Assembly: GCF_023712425.1 (NCBI RefSeq) | Contig: NZ_JAMAYG010000002.1 | Coordinates: forward strand, 372,001 to 436,000 | Direction of reading: 5' to 3' | From: Rothia sp. P100 | GTDB taxonomy: Bacteria; Actinomycetota; Actinomycetes; Actinomycetales; Micrococcaceae | Length of the DNA: 64,000 nucleotides | Shown: piece after piece, positions 32,178 to 40,274 of the stretch | Layout: each line of letters begins with the position of its first letter | Numbering within the stretch: the stretch's first letter is position 1 | Notes under the pieces: generated by a model | What the model was told of the DNA's origin: nothing | Databases searched by the model: none | The model's input: only the letters and a program-made list of their open reading frames with translations | Made by a program: the position numbers and the translations under genes

Positions 32178-32764
32178 TTCCAGGAAGTCATTCTTACTTT
32201 ACGGTTCTTGAATCCTGACCACGGCAGCTTGCAACTGCCAGGTGAACACAAGCAACCGCCTGGATAGACCCGCTGGAGCTGGGTCATTTGAGATAGGGCC
32301 ATTACCGGGATTGGCATACAAAGGAATCATTCACTGGGTAGCTCCCAGCGTTTGATGCATACGATAAGACTGCCTTGATCTTTCATACGGAAGAAATAAG
32401 GGGTCTAGTTGTCGTATCACCAGGAGGCTCTGGTGCTCAAAACCTCGGGTTTCTTTTGGAGGATGGGATTACAAAGCCCCCGCGTAGCGCAAGCCCTAGC
32501 CTCTTCCTGCGTAGCAGGCTAACCAACTAACCCTCCGTCAACTAGCCCTCACCTGATACCCTGAATCTCAAGGTAGCGGTGGGGGTTTCTTCATTCCCAG
32601 ATAGTGCAGTGACACCGTCAACCAGAACAGTGCTTCACCTAGCTCATCAATAGAACAATTGCCTGTTGACGCTGTCAACATCTCCAATGAATTAGAATCT
32701 GTTTCATTCGCCTTTATCGCGGTAAATCAAGGATTATTAACCAATTATTACAGTGATTGGGGTT
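32178..32764. other. right-end non-coding region of the prophage
   Basis: About 590 bases with no supported gene. It holds a small hairpin (CCTGC/GCAGG near 32505-32520), two copies of CCGTCAAC (32535-32542, 32615-32622) and a perfect 7+3+7 inverted repeat TGTTGAC GCT GTCAACA (32664-32680), whose right arm resembles those copies. Being next to the attachment core, these are candidate arm-type integrase or excisionase sites. Confidence 0.55.
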
Positions 32765-32786
32765 TTCAAGTCCCCCCTCGCGCACA
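32765..32786 (+). other. prophage right attachment site (attR), 3' end of tRNA-Leu
   Basis: TTCAAGT followed by CCCCCCTCGCGCACA equals the T loop, T-stem 3' arm, acceptor 3' strand (CTCGCGC) and discriminator A of an actinobacterial tRNA-Leu. The T-stem 5' arm is disrupted and no GCGCGAG acceptor 5' strand occurs upstream, so only the 3' part of a tRNA is present. Phages integrating at tRNA 3' ends leave exactly this remnant at the distal end. The intact tRNA should lie at the other prophage end, outside this window. Confidence 0.8.
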
Positions 32787-32792
32787 GAGATC

Positions 32793-32824
32793 ATCCCCGG
32801 TTCATAAGAACCGGGGATTTTTTT
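32793..32824 (+). terminator. intrinsic terminator downstream of the tRNA remnant
   Basis: Perfect 11-base stem ATCCCCGGTTC/GAACCGGGGAT, loop ATAA, then TTTTTT. It was probably the native terminator of the tRNA-Leu gene, left on the chromosomal side by prophage integration. Confidence 0.9.
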
Positions 32825-32840
32825 ATATCTCACCCTAAAA

Positions 32841-32881
32841 GCTTGAGGAGGGCTACCCAACTGTGGGGAACCCTCCTCAAT
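32841..32881. terminator. terminator hairpin downstream of the efflux gene
   Basis: TTGAGGAGGG pairs with CCCTCCTCAA across an imperfect inner stem. It lies 35 bases beyond the leftward transporter gene. Confidence 0.7.
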
Positions 32882-32915
32882 ATTTCTACTACCTCCGTGT
32901 AGTCGCTCTAGCTAT

Positions 32916-34949
32916 TTACTCCGATTTACCGCGACGCGCGGCGTCCGCAGATTCTTGAAGGCCGGAGGCGTTACGTAGTGGTGGGGTCTTGAAGAAGAGC
33001 GCCAACACAAAGGCCAGTAGGGTAGCAATCAGGCCCACCCAGTAAACAGACAGCGCCGATTGCGTAAAGCCCACCATAAAGGGGCGTGTAAGGCGGCTGT
33101 CGGCACCGTTGAGATATGAGGTATCTGACGTGGATGCTGAGTCGTTTTGCTCGCCCTCCTCGCTAGACTGCTCATTGATAGACTCAGCAATCTTGGGCGC
33201 CAGCAGATCAACCCAATAAGTTCGTTGCTCTTCATCTGACCAGTCGACGGCAAGCGACCCGTCTCTAATCGTAGCGTGAGCCTGCTCAGCGGCAGTGGTT
33301 AAAGCTTGCTCTTCTGCAGACGGGGTAGCTTGTGCAACCTGGTCGTCAACGAAAGTCTGCAGTGACTCAGCAGGGATCGCACCTGCATCTACCTGTGCTT
33401 GAGCGGCAGCAAAAACCTGCTGACCTACAGCATCGGTTGCAGCAGTGAGAGCCTGCTGGGTGACCTGATCTAGTTGCTCTTGAACTTCAGTCTGTAGGGG
33501 GTCAACTATGGGACGCCATATTTGCTGCATAACCCCCTGATTCTCTGAAGCTTGAGCTACAGAGGGGGTGAGGGCTGCGTCCAGGCCGTTCTTGAGATCA
33601 TGCTCATTGGACATCGCTGAAGTGATATTTGCCGGCATAGCGGTGAAAAGAATGGACAAAAGCACTGCGGTGCCCATGGTGCCACCCATCTGTCGGAAGA
33701 AGGTAGCACCTGATGATGCGACGCCCATATAGGCAGGGGAGACCGAATTCTGGGCGGCAAGAGTGATGGACTGCATCAGCTGACCGAGCCCCAGACCCAT
33801 GATGAACATGCCTACGATGAGGAACCAGAAGGGGCGGTCAGCCGTGAGGAAGGTCAGATAGAAGTAGGCGCTTGCCATGAGGGCGGTACCTACAATGGGG
33901 AAGATACGGTACTGGCCGGTGCGTGCCACTATTTGCCCAGAAACTATCGAAGCAATCATGATTCCGAGTGTCATGGGCAAGGTGGCGAAGCCTGATTCAG
34001 TGGGGGTTAGACCAACGACAATCTGTAGATAGAGAGGAATGGTCATCATGGCACCGAACATGCCAAAACCAACCAGGAAACCGAGGATGGAGGACATGCT
34101 GAATGCCCCTGCTCTGAATAGGTTCAGCGGCAAGATGGCGTCCGGCCCCATCTTTGACTCGATGGTAATAAAAGCAGCAAGGCCGACCGCCGAGATCGCA
34201 AAGCAGGTAACGGAGATAGCGGAGCTCCAGCCCCACTCGCGCCCCTGCTCTGCTACCAGAAGAAGAGGTAGGAGGGCGATGATGATGGCGGTTGAACCCC
34301 ACCAGTCCACCCGAGGCTTAGTAGAGGGTGCTGCTCGGTGGGGGAGATGCAAGAATTTCCACACCATTGCCAGAGCGATGAAGCCAATCGGTACGTTGAT
34401 CAGAAAGACCCAGCGCCAGCCGGTGACCCACAGGATTTCTGAAGCTCCTGCAAAGAGGCCGCCGGTCAGCGGGCCCAGCACAGAAGAAACACCAAAGATT
34501 GCTAGAAAATAGCCCTGATATTTTGCGCGTTCACGAGGGGCTAGCATATCGCCCATAATTGCCATAGGGAGTGACATCAGGGCTCCAGCGCCGATACCCT
34601 GAAATGCTCTAAAGGCAGCCAGCATAGCCATGGAACTTGAGAAAGCCGAGAGAAACGATCCCACAATAAAGACAGCGATGCCAAAAATATACAGAGGTCT
34701 TCTGCCGAAGAGATCCGATAGCTTTCCGTAGATGGGAGTGGTGATCGTCGATGTAATCATATAAGCAGTAGTGACCCAGGCCTGTTGTTCAAGGCCGTGC
34801 AAATCATCGCCAATGGTGCGAATCGCAGTTGAAACAATCGTCTGATCGAGTGAAGACAGGAACATGCCTGCCATCAGGCCCGCAATGACCAACATAATTT
34901 GCCGTCGGGTCATCAATGGGGCAGTGAGTGGTATAGAGGTAGCAGTCAC
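32916..34949 (-). CDS. DHA2-family MFS multidrug efflux transporter
   Basis: A 677-residue integral membrane protein with the 14-TM drug:H+ antiporter pattern. Motif A-like GKLSDLFGRRPLY is near residue 70, LDQTIVSTA near residue 30 (motif D1), and GAGALMSLPMAIMGDM near residue 125. An unusually long, acidic, alanine/glutamine-rich insert of about 170 residues (roughly 460-630) separates the last two TM segments and should face outside. It is the first chromosomal gene after attR. Substrates cannot be deduced; no adjacent TetR gene is seen. Confidence 0.9.
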   Translation of the reverse strand: MTATSIPLTAPLMTRRQIMLVIAGLMAGMFLSSLDQTIVSTAIRTIGDDLHGLEQQAWVTTAYMITSTITTPIYGKLSDLFGRRPLYIFGIAVFIVGSFLSAFSSSMAMLAAFRAFQGIGAGALMSLPMAIMGDMLAPRERAKYQGYFLAIFGVSSVLGPLTGGLFAGASEILWVTGWRWVFLINVPIGFIALAMVWKFLHLPHRAAPSTKPRVDWWGSTAIIIALLPLLLVAEQGREWGWSSAISVTCFAISAVGLAAFITIESKMGPDAILPLNLFRAGAFSMSSILGFLVGFGMFGAMMTIPLYLQIVVGLTPTESGFATLPMTLGIMIASIVSGQIVARTGQYRIFPIVGTALMASAYFYLTFLTADRPFWFLIVGMFIMGLGLGQLMQSITLAAQNSVSPAYMGVASSGATFFRQMGGTMGTAVLLSILFTAMPANITSAMSNEHDLKNGLDAALTPSVAQASENQGVMQQIWRPIVDPLQTEVQEQLDQVTQQALTAATDAVGQQVFAAAQAQVDAGAIPAESLQTFVDDQVAQATPSAEEQALTTAAEQAHATIRDGSLAVDWSDEEQRTYWVDLLAPKIAESINEQSSEEGEQNDSASTSDTSYLNGADSRLTRPFMVGFTQSALSVYWVGLIATLLAFVLALFFKTPPLRNASGLQESADAARRGKSE

Positions 34950-35242
34950 GAGAACCTTTGAGATAGGAGTGTTGAGTTTTTTGAGGGACCTACCAATACT
35001 ATTTGCAGTTCTGCAGAAAAATTCACGTTGGTGGTTTGTTGTTGGTCACGATGGACGCAGTGTGACCTTCAACAAAGGGTCAGGATGTACATATTTGTTT
35101 TTGTGGGCTTTATTTGGTTATGGTAGGGAAAACCCAAAGTTAACCACAGGTAAAACAACGGAAACCATCATTTTTTAGTGGCATACTGGAGAAGTACCGA
35201 ACACAATAATTCGACTACTAAAGTCCCCTTGAAAGGACCATC
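34950..35242. promoter_or_regulatory. divergent intergenic region of efflux pump and ldh
   Basis: A 293-base A+T-rich gap between divergent genes. It contains TGTGACC-type and TTTGTT-rich stretches, TAGTGGCATACT at 35177-35188 as a possible -10 region for ldh, and GAAAGGA before the ldh ATG. No gene is supported here. Confidence 0.5.
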
Positions 35243-36205
35243 ATGGCTCTCGATAAGAAGCACACCAAGCTCGGCGTAATCGGCGCTGGTGGTGTTGGAT
35301 CAGCTACAGCGTACGCAGCAACCTTGCGCGGTGCGGCAGACGAAATCGTCATTTACGATATCGCCGGTGATCGCGCTGAAGCTGAAGGGCTGGACATTGC
35401 CCACGGCACTATGTTCGCTCATGAAGCTCAGGTTGCCGGTAGCGGTGACGTTGAGATTCTTCGTGACGCTGATCTGATTATCGTCACTGCTGGTGCTCGC
35501 CAGAAGCCTGGTCAACCGCGTTTGGAACTAGCAGAAGCCAACGTCAATATTTTCAAGGCTATGCTTCCCCAGGTTATGGAAGTGGCCCCAAATGCCATTC
35601 TTATGATTGTTACCAACCCCTGCGATGTGCTTGCAGTAGTTGCCCAAAACATCACTGGTCTGCCCACTGAGCGTTGCTTCGCATCAGGTACCGTCCTTGA
35701 TTCATCACGCCTGCGCTGGCTCATAGCTAAAAAGGCCGGTGTTTCCATCAAATCAGTTCACGCCAATGTTGTCGGCGAACACGGTGACTCAGAATTCCCG
35801 GTGTGGTCAGCAGCTAACATCGGCATGGTTCCTCTCAATGATTGGACCAACGAAGCCGGCGAAAAAGTATTTACCGATGAGGTCAAGGAAGAACTTGCTG
35901 AGCAAGCGATGCGAGCGGCCTACAAGGTGATTGAAGGCAAGGGCTCAACCAACTACGCCATCGGTATCTCAGCTACCCGAATCGCAGAGGCTGTCCTCAA
36001 GGGTGAAGATGCTGTGCTCAATGTCGCCACCCAGATTAGGGGACGCTACGGCATCGAAGGCGAAGCAGCTCTCTCACTACCTTCAGTCGTCTCGAGAGAA
36101 GGCGTCAAGCGCGTCCTTGATGTCCCCATGGACGAAGCCGAAGTAGGGCGCCTGCGTGCATCAGCTGAGGCAATTAATAACTCACTCAAGACGCTGGGTT
36201 TCTAA
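35243..36205 (+). CDS. ldh: L-lactate dehydrogenase
   Basis: A 320-residue NAD-dependent enzyme that interconverts pyruvate and L-lactate. NAD-binding motif GAGGVGSA is at residues 14-21. The substrate loop is QKPGQPRLEL near residue 92, with Gln at the specificity position, as in lactate rather than malate dehydrogenases. Catalytic GEHGDSEFPVWS (His) is near residue 180 and DSSRLRWLI carries the Asp/Arg pair. Start ATG with GAAAGGA upstream. It is monocistronic, with a strong terminator after it. Confidence 0.93.
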   Translation: MALDKKHTKLGVIGAGGVGSATAYAATLRGAADEIVIYDIAGDRAEAEGLDIAHGTMFAHEAQVAGSGDVEILRDADLIIVTAGARQKPGQPRLELAEANVNIFKAMLPQVMEVAPNAILMIVTNPCDVLAVVAQNITGLPTERCFASGTVLDSSRLRWLIAKKAGVSIKSVHANVVGEHGDSEFPVWSAANIGMVPLNDWTNEAGEKVFTDEVKEELAEQAMRAAYKVIEGKGSTNYAIGISATRIAEAVLKGEDAVLNVATQIRGRYGIEGEAALSLPSVVSREGVKRVLDVPMDEAEVGRLRASAEAINNSLKTLGF

Positions 36206-36229
36206 GACAACAGAGATTTCTGGCGATAG

Positions 36230-36267
36230 AGGTGGAGGTGTAGCTAGCTACACCTCCACCTTTTTTG
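36230..36267 (+). terminator. intrinsic terminator of ldh
   Basis: Perfect 16-base palindromic stem (AGGTGGAGGTGTAGCT and complement) followed by TTTTTT, 25 bases after the ldh stop. Confidence 0.93.
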
Positions 36268-36309
36268 TACGCGGAAACTCTGAGCTAACGCAAAAGAAGC
36301 TGTAAGAAT

Positions 36310-36552
36310 CTAGACAAAATGAACTGTCTTCTGCAGCTTCATTACCCGCCGCCGTAACCAGTACTTTCGGCGGCCGCCGTAAAGAATAACGGACCGTGCT
36401 AATTCCCACCGACCGTATTCAGAGTGCTCCAGTAACCTTGCCCGTGCGTCCTTGAGATTTTCGTGAGACTCGACCGTTACGATCATGTACTCAAAGCGTT
36501 GCTGGGAGCCAGCAACCTGCTCTTCTGCATAGCCAATGGTGTGTTCCCTCAA
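36310..36552 (-). CDS. DUF5703 family protein
   Basis: An 80-residue basic protein found throughout Actinobacteria. Signature QQRFEYMIVTVESHENLKDARARLLEHSEYGRWELARSVILYGGRRKYWLRRR covers most of it. The function is not established. It is divergent from the acidic small protein at 36608, a common neighbour in Micrococcales. Confidence 0.85.
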   Translation of the reverse strand: MREHTIGYAEEQVAGSQQRFEYMIVTVESHENLKDARARLLEHSEYGRWELARSVILYGGRRKYWLRRRVMKLQKTVHFV

Positions 36553-36607
36553 AATTAACCTCCCGGGATATTTCGCGGAATAGACTTTTCACGATAACGT
36601 CTATTGT

Positions 36608-36892
36608 ATGAGTAATGATCCTCGCGCCGAACTGGCACTTCTGACGTCCGCTCTCGAAGAGCACCTTGCCGCCATCACAAACAGCCGAGGTGAGCAGGAT
36701 GCCACTATTGAAAATGCATATGTTGCTATCGCTAACGCCTTCGAACGGTATGAAGAGGCCCTATTTGAAACCTTTGAAGAGGTAACTCCTCTTGAGGTAT
36801 TCATTGAGGATGATGATGAGGAAGAAGAGTTTGACTACGACTTCGAGGATGAAGACGACCAAGACTTCGAGGCTCAGGACGCAGAAAACTAG
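36608..36892 (+). CDS. conserved small acidic actinobacterial protein
   Basis: A 94-residue protein with a helical N-terminal half (RAELALLTSALEEHLAAITN, NAYVAIANAFERYEEALFETFEEVTPLEVF) and a highly acidic tail (DDDEEEEFDYDFEDEDD). Relatives in Arthrobacter-type genomes are often labelled as primosomal proteins, without evidence that I can see. It is probably a DNA-mimic-like or regulatory small protein; function unknown. Confidence 0.65.
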   Translation: MSNDPRAELALLTSALEEHLAAITNSRGEQDATIENAYVAIANAFERYEEALFETFEEVTPLEVFIEDDDEEEEFDYDFEDEDDQDFEAQDAEN

Positions 36893-36957
36893 ACCTGTTA
36901 ACTGACCTCTCATCTAGCTCTGTGGGCTGTTTGAGGGTCTGGTTCTTCTGTTATTCC

Positions 36958-36996
36958 CGGCACAGCACCCTTTTGGGTGCTGTGCTTTCCTTTTTT
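36958..36996 (+). terminator. intrinsic terminator
   Basis: Stem GGCACAGCACCC/GGGTGCTGTGCTT with a 4-base loop and then TTCCTTTTTT, between the acidic protein gene and uppP. Confidence 0.85.
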
Positions 36997-37016
36997 CTCC
37001 CGTAGAGTTTTCAAAC

Positions 37017-37847
37017 GTGGAATGGTTACAAGCGATAATCCTGGGTCTAGTCCAGGGTCTAACAGAATTTTTGCCGATCTCTTCATCGGGGCACATCAGA
37101 ATCGTGGGGCAGTTCCTGCCGCACAACGAAGATCCTGGTGCTGCTTTTACTGCGATTACCCAGCTAGGTACTGAAACTGCGGTACTGGTGTTTTTTTGGA
37201 AAGACATCATGCGCATTATCAAGAACTGGTTTGGCTCACTGACCGGTAAGGTCGATAAGAAGGATCCAGATGCTCGTATGGGCTGGTTCATTATTATTGG
37301 TTCTTTACCCATCGGTATCCTCGGAGTCCTGCTAGAAGACTACATAGACACTTCCTTCCGTAGCCTATGGATCACTGCCACTATGCTGATTGTCTTTGCG
37401 ATCATTCTTGGTGTTGCAGACCGTATTGGCAAAGAGCAGCGAGAGCTAAAAGAACTCACCGTTAAGCACGGTATTCTTTTTGGTTTCGCGCAGGCTCTGG
37501 CGCTGATTCCAGGTGTCTCCCGCTCAGGCGGCACCATCACCGCTGGCTTATTAATGGGCTACACCCGTGAAGCTGCAGCGCGCTATTCCTTCCTGTTGGC
37601 TATCCCGGCAGTCTTTGCCTCTGGCCTCTACAAGCTGGTTGGCAGTATTGGAGATGGCTTCACCGGCTATTACGGTTTTGGTTCGACCATGCTTGCAACG
37701 GCAGTTGGTTTCGTTGTTGCCTACTTCATCATTGGTTGGTTCTTGAAATTCGTTTCTAACAACAGCTACAGCCTCTTTGTCTGGTACCGTATTGCGCTCG
37801 GTCTAGCGCTTTACATCCTGCTGGGCACTGGCGTCCTCGCCGCTTAA
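37017..37847 (+). CDS. uppP: undecaprenyl-diphosphate phosphatase
   Basis: A 276-residue polytopic membrane enzyme that dephosphorylates undecaprenyl diphosphate to recycle the lipid carrier for peptidoglycan synthesis; loss of it gives bacitracin sensitivity. Motif [14 protein letters not shown] is at residues 15-27 and motif [13 protein letters not shown] near residue 162, both complete. About eight TM segments. Start is GTG at 37017 in the conserved position just before [10 protein letters not shown]. Confidence 0.93.
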   Translation: MEWLQAIILGLVQGLTEFLPISSSGHIRIVGQFLPHNEDPGAAFTAITQLGTETAVLVFFWKDIMRIIKNWFGSLTGKVDKKDPDARMGWFIIIGSLPIGILGVLLEDYIDTSFRSLWITATMLIVFAIILGVADRIGKEQRELKELTVKHGILFGFAQALALIPGVSRSGGTITAGLLMGYTREAAARYSFLLAIPAVFASGLYKLVGSIGDGFTGYYGFGSTMLATAVGFVVAYFIIGWFLKFVSNNSYSLFVWYRIALGLALYILLGTGVLAA

Positions 37848-37863
37848 TCTCGCTCACCTTTTC

Positions 37864-37898
37864 ACCCGCTCGGAATGATTACCGGGCGGGTATTGTTT
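37864..37898 (+). terminator. terminator of uppP
   Basis: Imperfect stem ACCCGCTCGG/CCGGGCGGGT followed by ATTGTTTTAT. Confidence 0.7.
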
Positions 37899-37937
37899 TA
37901 TATAACTGTTTTATAGAGAATCATCGTTAGGAAGTCC

Positions 37938-39230
37938 ATGAGAGCCTGGAATCAGCCCACTATTCCATCATTGCCGGGGGCAGCCCCTCTACCTCACATT
38001 TTTGATACAGCTGCCCAACAGCAGGTGGAACTTGAGCGTGAGCAGCAGGCGGGGCTTTATGTCTGCGGTATTACACCGTACGATGCAACTCATATGGGTC
38101 ATGCTTCAACTTATGTTGCTTTTGACGTGCTCAATAGGGCCTGGCGCGATGCTGGGATACCCGTAAAGTTTGTGCAGAATGTGACTGATATTGATGACCC
38201 TCTGCTTGAGCGCGCTGCAGCGACGGGTGTTGACTGGGCGGAGCTAGCTGAAGAGCAGACTGAACTTTTCCGCACTGATATGGAAGCGCTCAATATCATT
38301 GCTCCTGACCATTATGTTAGCGTTGTCGATTCAATTGCGCTGGTGGTAGACGCTGTTGAAAAGCTGATGCAACAGGGCTATGCCTACCGAGTCCCGGGTT
38401 TTACCGCTGAGGATGGCACGGTGCACCCTGATGGCGATATTTATTTTGATTTGGAGGCAGCAGCGCAGCTCAATGAGAGACTGGGCTCGGGCTGGACTCT
38501 CGGCCATGTTGCGCATATGAGTCATGAAGAGATGCTCACGGTTTTTGGGGAGCGCGGTGGTGACCCTCAGCGCCCCGGAAAGAAAGATGCCTTAGATCCG
38601 CTTCTGTGGCGGGTAGCGCGTGACGGTGAGCCCTCCTGGGAAGGGGGAGAGCTGGGTGCTGGGCGTCCTGGCTGGCATATCGAATGTACCGTCATCTCCC
38701 AGGAGTTTTTAGGCTCGCCCTTCTCTGTGCAAGGCGGAGGTTCTGACCTCCAGTTCCCTCACCACGATTTAGGGTCCAGCCACGGTTTCGCTCTGACCGG
38801 GCGTCCCATGGCACGGCATTATGCCCATACTGGCATGGTGGGCTTAGACGGCGAGAAGATGAGCAAGTCACTAGGTAACCTGGTGTTAGTCTCTAAACTT
38901 CTGCAAGAGGGAATCGATCCAGCTGTCCTACGGCTTGCCATTATGGATAACCACTATCGCACCGACTGGTTCTGGACCGAAGATTTACTAGAGAAAGCGC
39001 AGGGACGCTTTGACACCTATGTTGCAGCTCTGGAACACGCTGACACACAGGAAGATGAAGCAGCTCTTAAGCTTTTGGCATCGGTGCGAGAACTTCTTGC
39101 CGATGACCTCAACGTCCCTGCTGCCTTGATCGCTATCGATCAGTGGGCCTTTTCTGTGCTAGAGCACGGTGGTGGCGGTAGCGAGCTGGTTGGTAATCTG
39201 CTGATGGCTCGGCTTGGTCTAGCTATATAG
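37938..39230 (+). CDS. mshC: cysteine--1-D-myo-inosityl 2-amino-2-deoxy-alpha-D-glucopyranoside ligase
   Basis: A 430-residue enzyme of mycothiol biosynthesis, ATP-dependent ligation of cysteine to GlcN-inositol. It is a paralogue of cysteinyl-tRNA synthetase: zinc-cysteine CGITPYD at residues 43-49, HIGH variant THMGHASTYV just after, and KMSKSLGNLV near residue 315. The shortened C-terminus without an anticodon-binding domain distinguishes it from CysS. The gene marks the host as an actinobacterium. It is followed by a terminator. Confidence 0.95.
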   Translation: MRAWNQPTIPSLPGAAPLPHIFDTAAQQQVELEREQQAGLYVCGITPYDATHMGHASTYVAFDVLNRAWRDAGIPVKFVQNVTDIDDPLLERAAATGVDWAELAEEQTELFRTDMEALNIIAPDHYVSVVDSIALVVDAVEKLMQQGYAYRVPGFTAEDGTVHPDGDIYFDLEAAAQLNERLGSGWTLGHVAHMSHEEMLTVFGERGGDPQRPGKKDALDPLLWRVARDGEPSWEGGELGAGRPGWHIECTVISQEFLGSPFSVQGGGSDLQFPHHDLGSSHGFALTGRPMARHYAHTGMVGLDGEKMSKSLGNLVLVSKLLQEGIDPAVLRLAIMDNHYRTDWFWTEDLLEKAQGRFDTYVAALEHADTQEDEAALKLLASVRELLADDLNVPAALIAIDQWAFSVLEHGGGGSELVGNLLMARLGLAI

Positions 39231-39251
39231 GTTTAACTCAAGAAGAGATAG

Positions 39252-39282
39252 AGACGCCGGTGGTTGAACCACCGGCGTCCCT
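39252..39282 (+). terminator. hairpin between convergent mshC and PAC2 genes
   Basis: Stem GACGCCGGTGGTT/AACCACCGGCGTC with a tiny loop, in the gap between convergent genes. Confidence 0.8.
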
Positions 39283-39298
39283 AACGTTTCACCTAAAT

Positions 39299-40189
39299 TT
39301 AGGAGTCATCTCTGCGTTTGAGAAATTTTTCAAACTCAGCTGCAATATCCACATGGTTAAAGGTTGCGAGGTCGTCCTCAGCCTCGGCGGAGCTTTCGAG
39401 TTGCTGGACGTAGGAGCGTAGCTCGGGTTCTTCTTCAAGGAGTTCGGTAGCCCCTCGTTCCCAGGCCAAGATGTCTTCAGCCAGTTGATCTACAGGTAGC
39501 GAGATCCCCAGCATGCTTTCCAGAGCGCTCATGAGGGTGAAGACCGCCTTAGGATGGGGCGGGTGGCTAATGTAGTGGGGGATTGATACCCAGAGCGATG
39601 CGGCGGTTAAGCCCCGCTGCGCTGCCTCGTGAGCGGTGACCCCAATCATCCCGGTAGGTCCGCTGTAGGTTACTTTCTCCACTCCTTCAACGGCGAGAAC
39701 ATCGGGGTTCATACTGGTGATATTGAGCGGAAAGGGGCGAGAGTGGGGGACTTCATCAAGAAGGGCACCGCATTGCAGGATGAGGTCAACGCCCTGCTCT
39801 TGGGAGAAGTTGAAGATGTTATCAATAAAACTCTGCCACCTGAGGGAGGGCTCTGGTCCGGTGATAATCAGTAATCGGCGCTCTGGGCTTTTGAGGTTAA
39901 CTTCTGAAAAGGTGATGGTCGGCCATCTAACCGTCCCGGTTCCATCGCTGAAGGATTCAAACATGGGGCGGGTGTTCAGATAGCTAAAGTAATCAGAGGT
40001 CTCAAACCCTGGGAGAGGGGAGGCGCCGTAGTGAGATGAAATCAGCCTCAAGGTCTCCGTTGAGGCTTCACCAGCATCATTCCACCCTTCGAAAGCGATG
40101 AGAAGTGCAGTTAAGGGCTTATCGTCTAGGATTCCCTGACGGGCGCTCATCTGGGCAAGAATGTCTTGAGGTATTTGCTGGTGTATCAC
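39299..40189 (-). CDS. PAC2 family protein
   Basis: A 296-residue protein of the PAC2/proteasome assembly chaperone-like family common next to mshC in Actinobacteria. Visible family features: LTALLIAFEGWNDAGEASTETLRLI near the N-terminus, SPERRLLIITGPEPSLRW, GALLDEVPHSRPFPLN, and GPTGMIGVTAHEAAQRGLTAASLWVSIPHYI near residue 180. The C-terminus is an acidic helix. A true role in proteasome assembly is not shown in bacteria. Confidence 0.88.
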   Translation of the reverse strand: MIHQQIPQDILAQMSARQGILDDKPLTALLIAFEGWNDAGEASTETLRLISSHYGASPLPGFETSDYFSYLNTRPMFESFSDGTGTVRWPTITFSEVNLKSPERRLLIITGPEPSLRWQSFIDNIFNFSQEQGVDLILQCGALLDEVPHSRPFPLNITSMNPDVLAVEGVEKVTYSGPTGMIGVTAHEAAQRGLTAASLWVSIPHYISHPPHPKAVFTLMSALESMLGISLPVDQLAEDILAWERGATELLEEEPELRSYVQQLESSAEAEDDLATFNHVDIAAEFEKFLKRRDDS

Positions 40190-40274
40190 CGTTATATGCT
40201 ACGCCAAAAATCCACAGCAATCACCCGTAGACTGATGGAGCAAGTAAACGAAACCCTGGGAAGGTAACTCACCA

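Noticed and set aside
32178-32764. An additional gene or complete tRNA at the prophage end
   Set aside because: Frames are short with no sites; only the 3' part of a tRNA can be folded, and the acceptor 5' strand is absent.
34864-35178. A 104-residue plus-strand frame between efflux gene and ldh
   Set aside because: It begins antisense inside the transporter and ends in an A+T-rich promoter-like region; no good start or family pattern.
35243-36205. Malate dehydrogenase as product of the ldh gene
   Set aside because: The substrate loop has Gln (AGARQKPGQPRLEL), the lactate dehydrogenase residue, where malate dehydrogenases have Arg.
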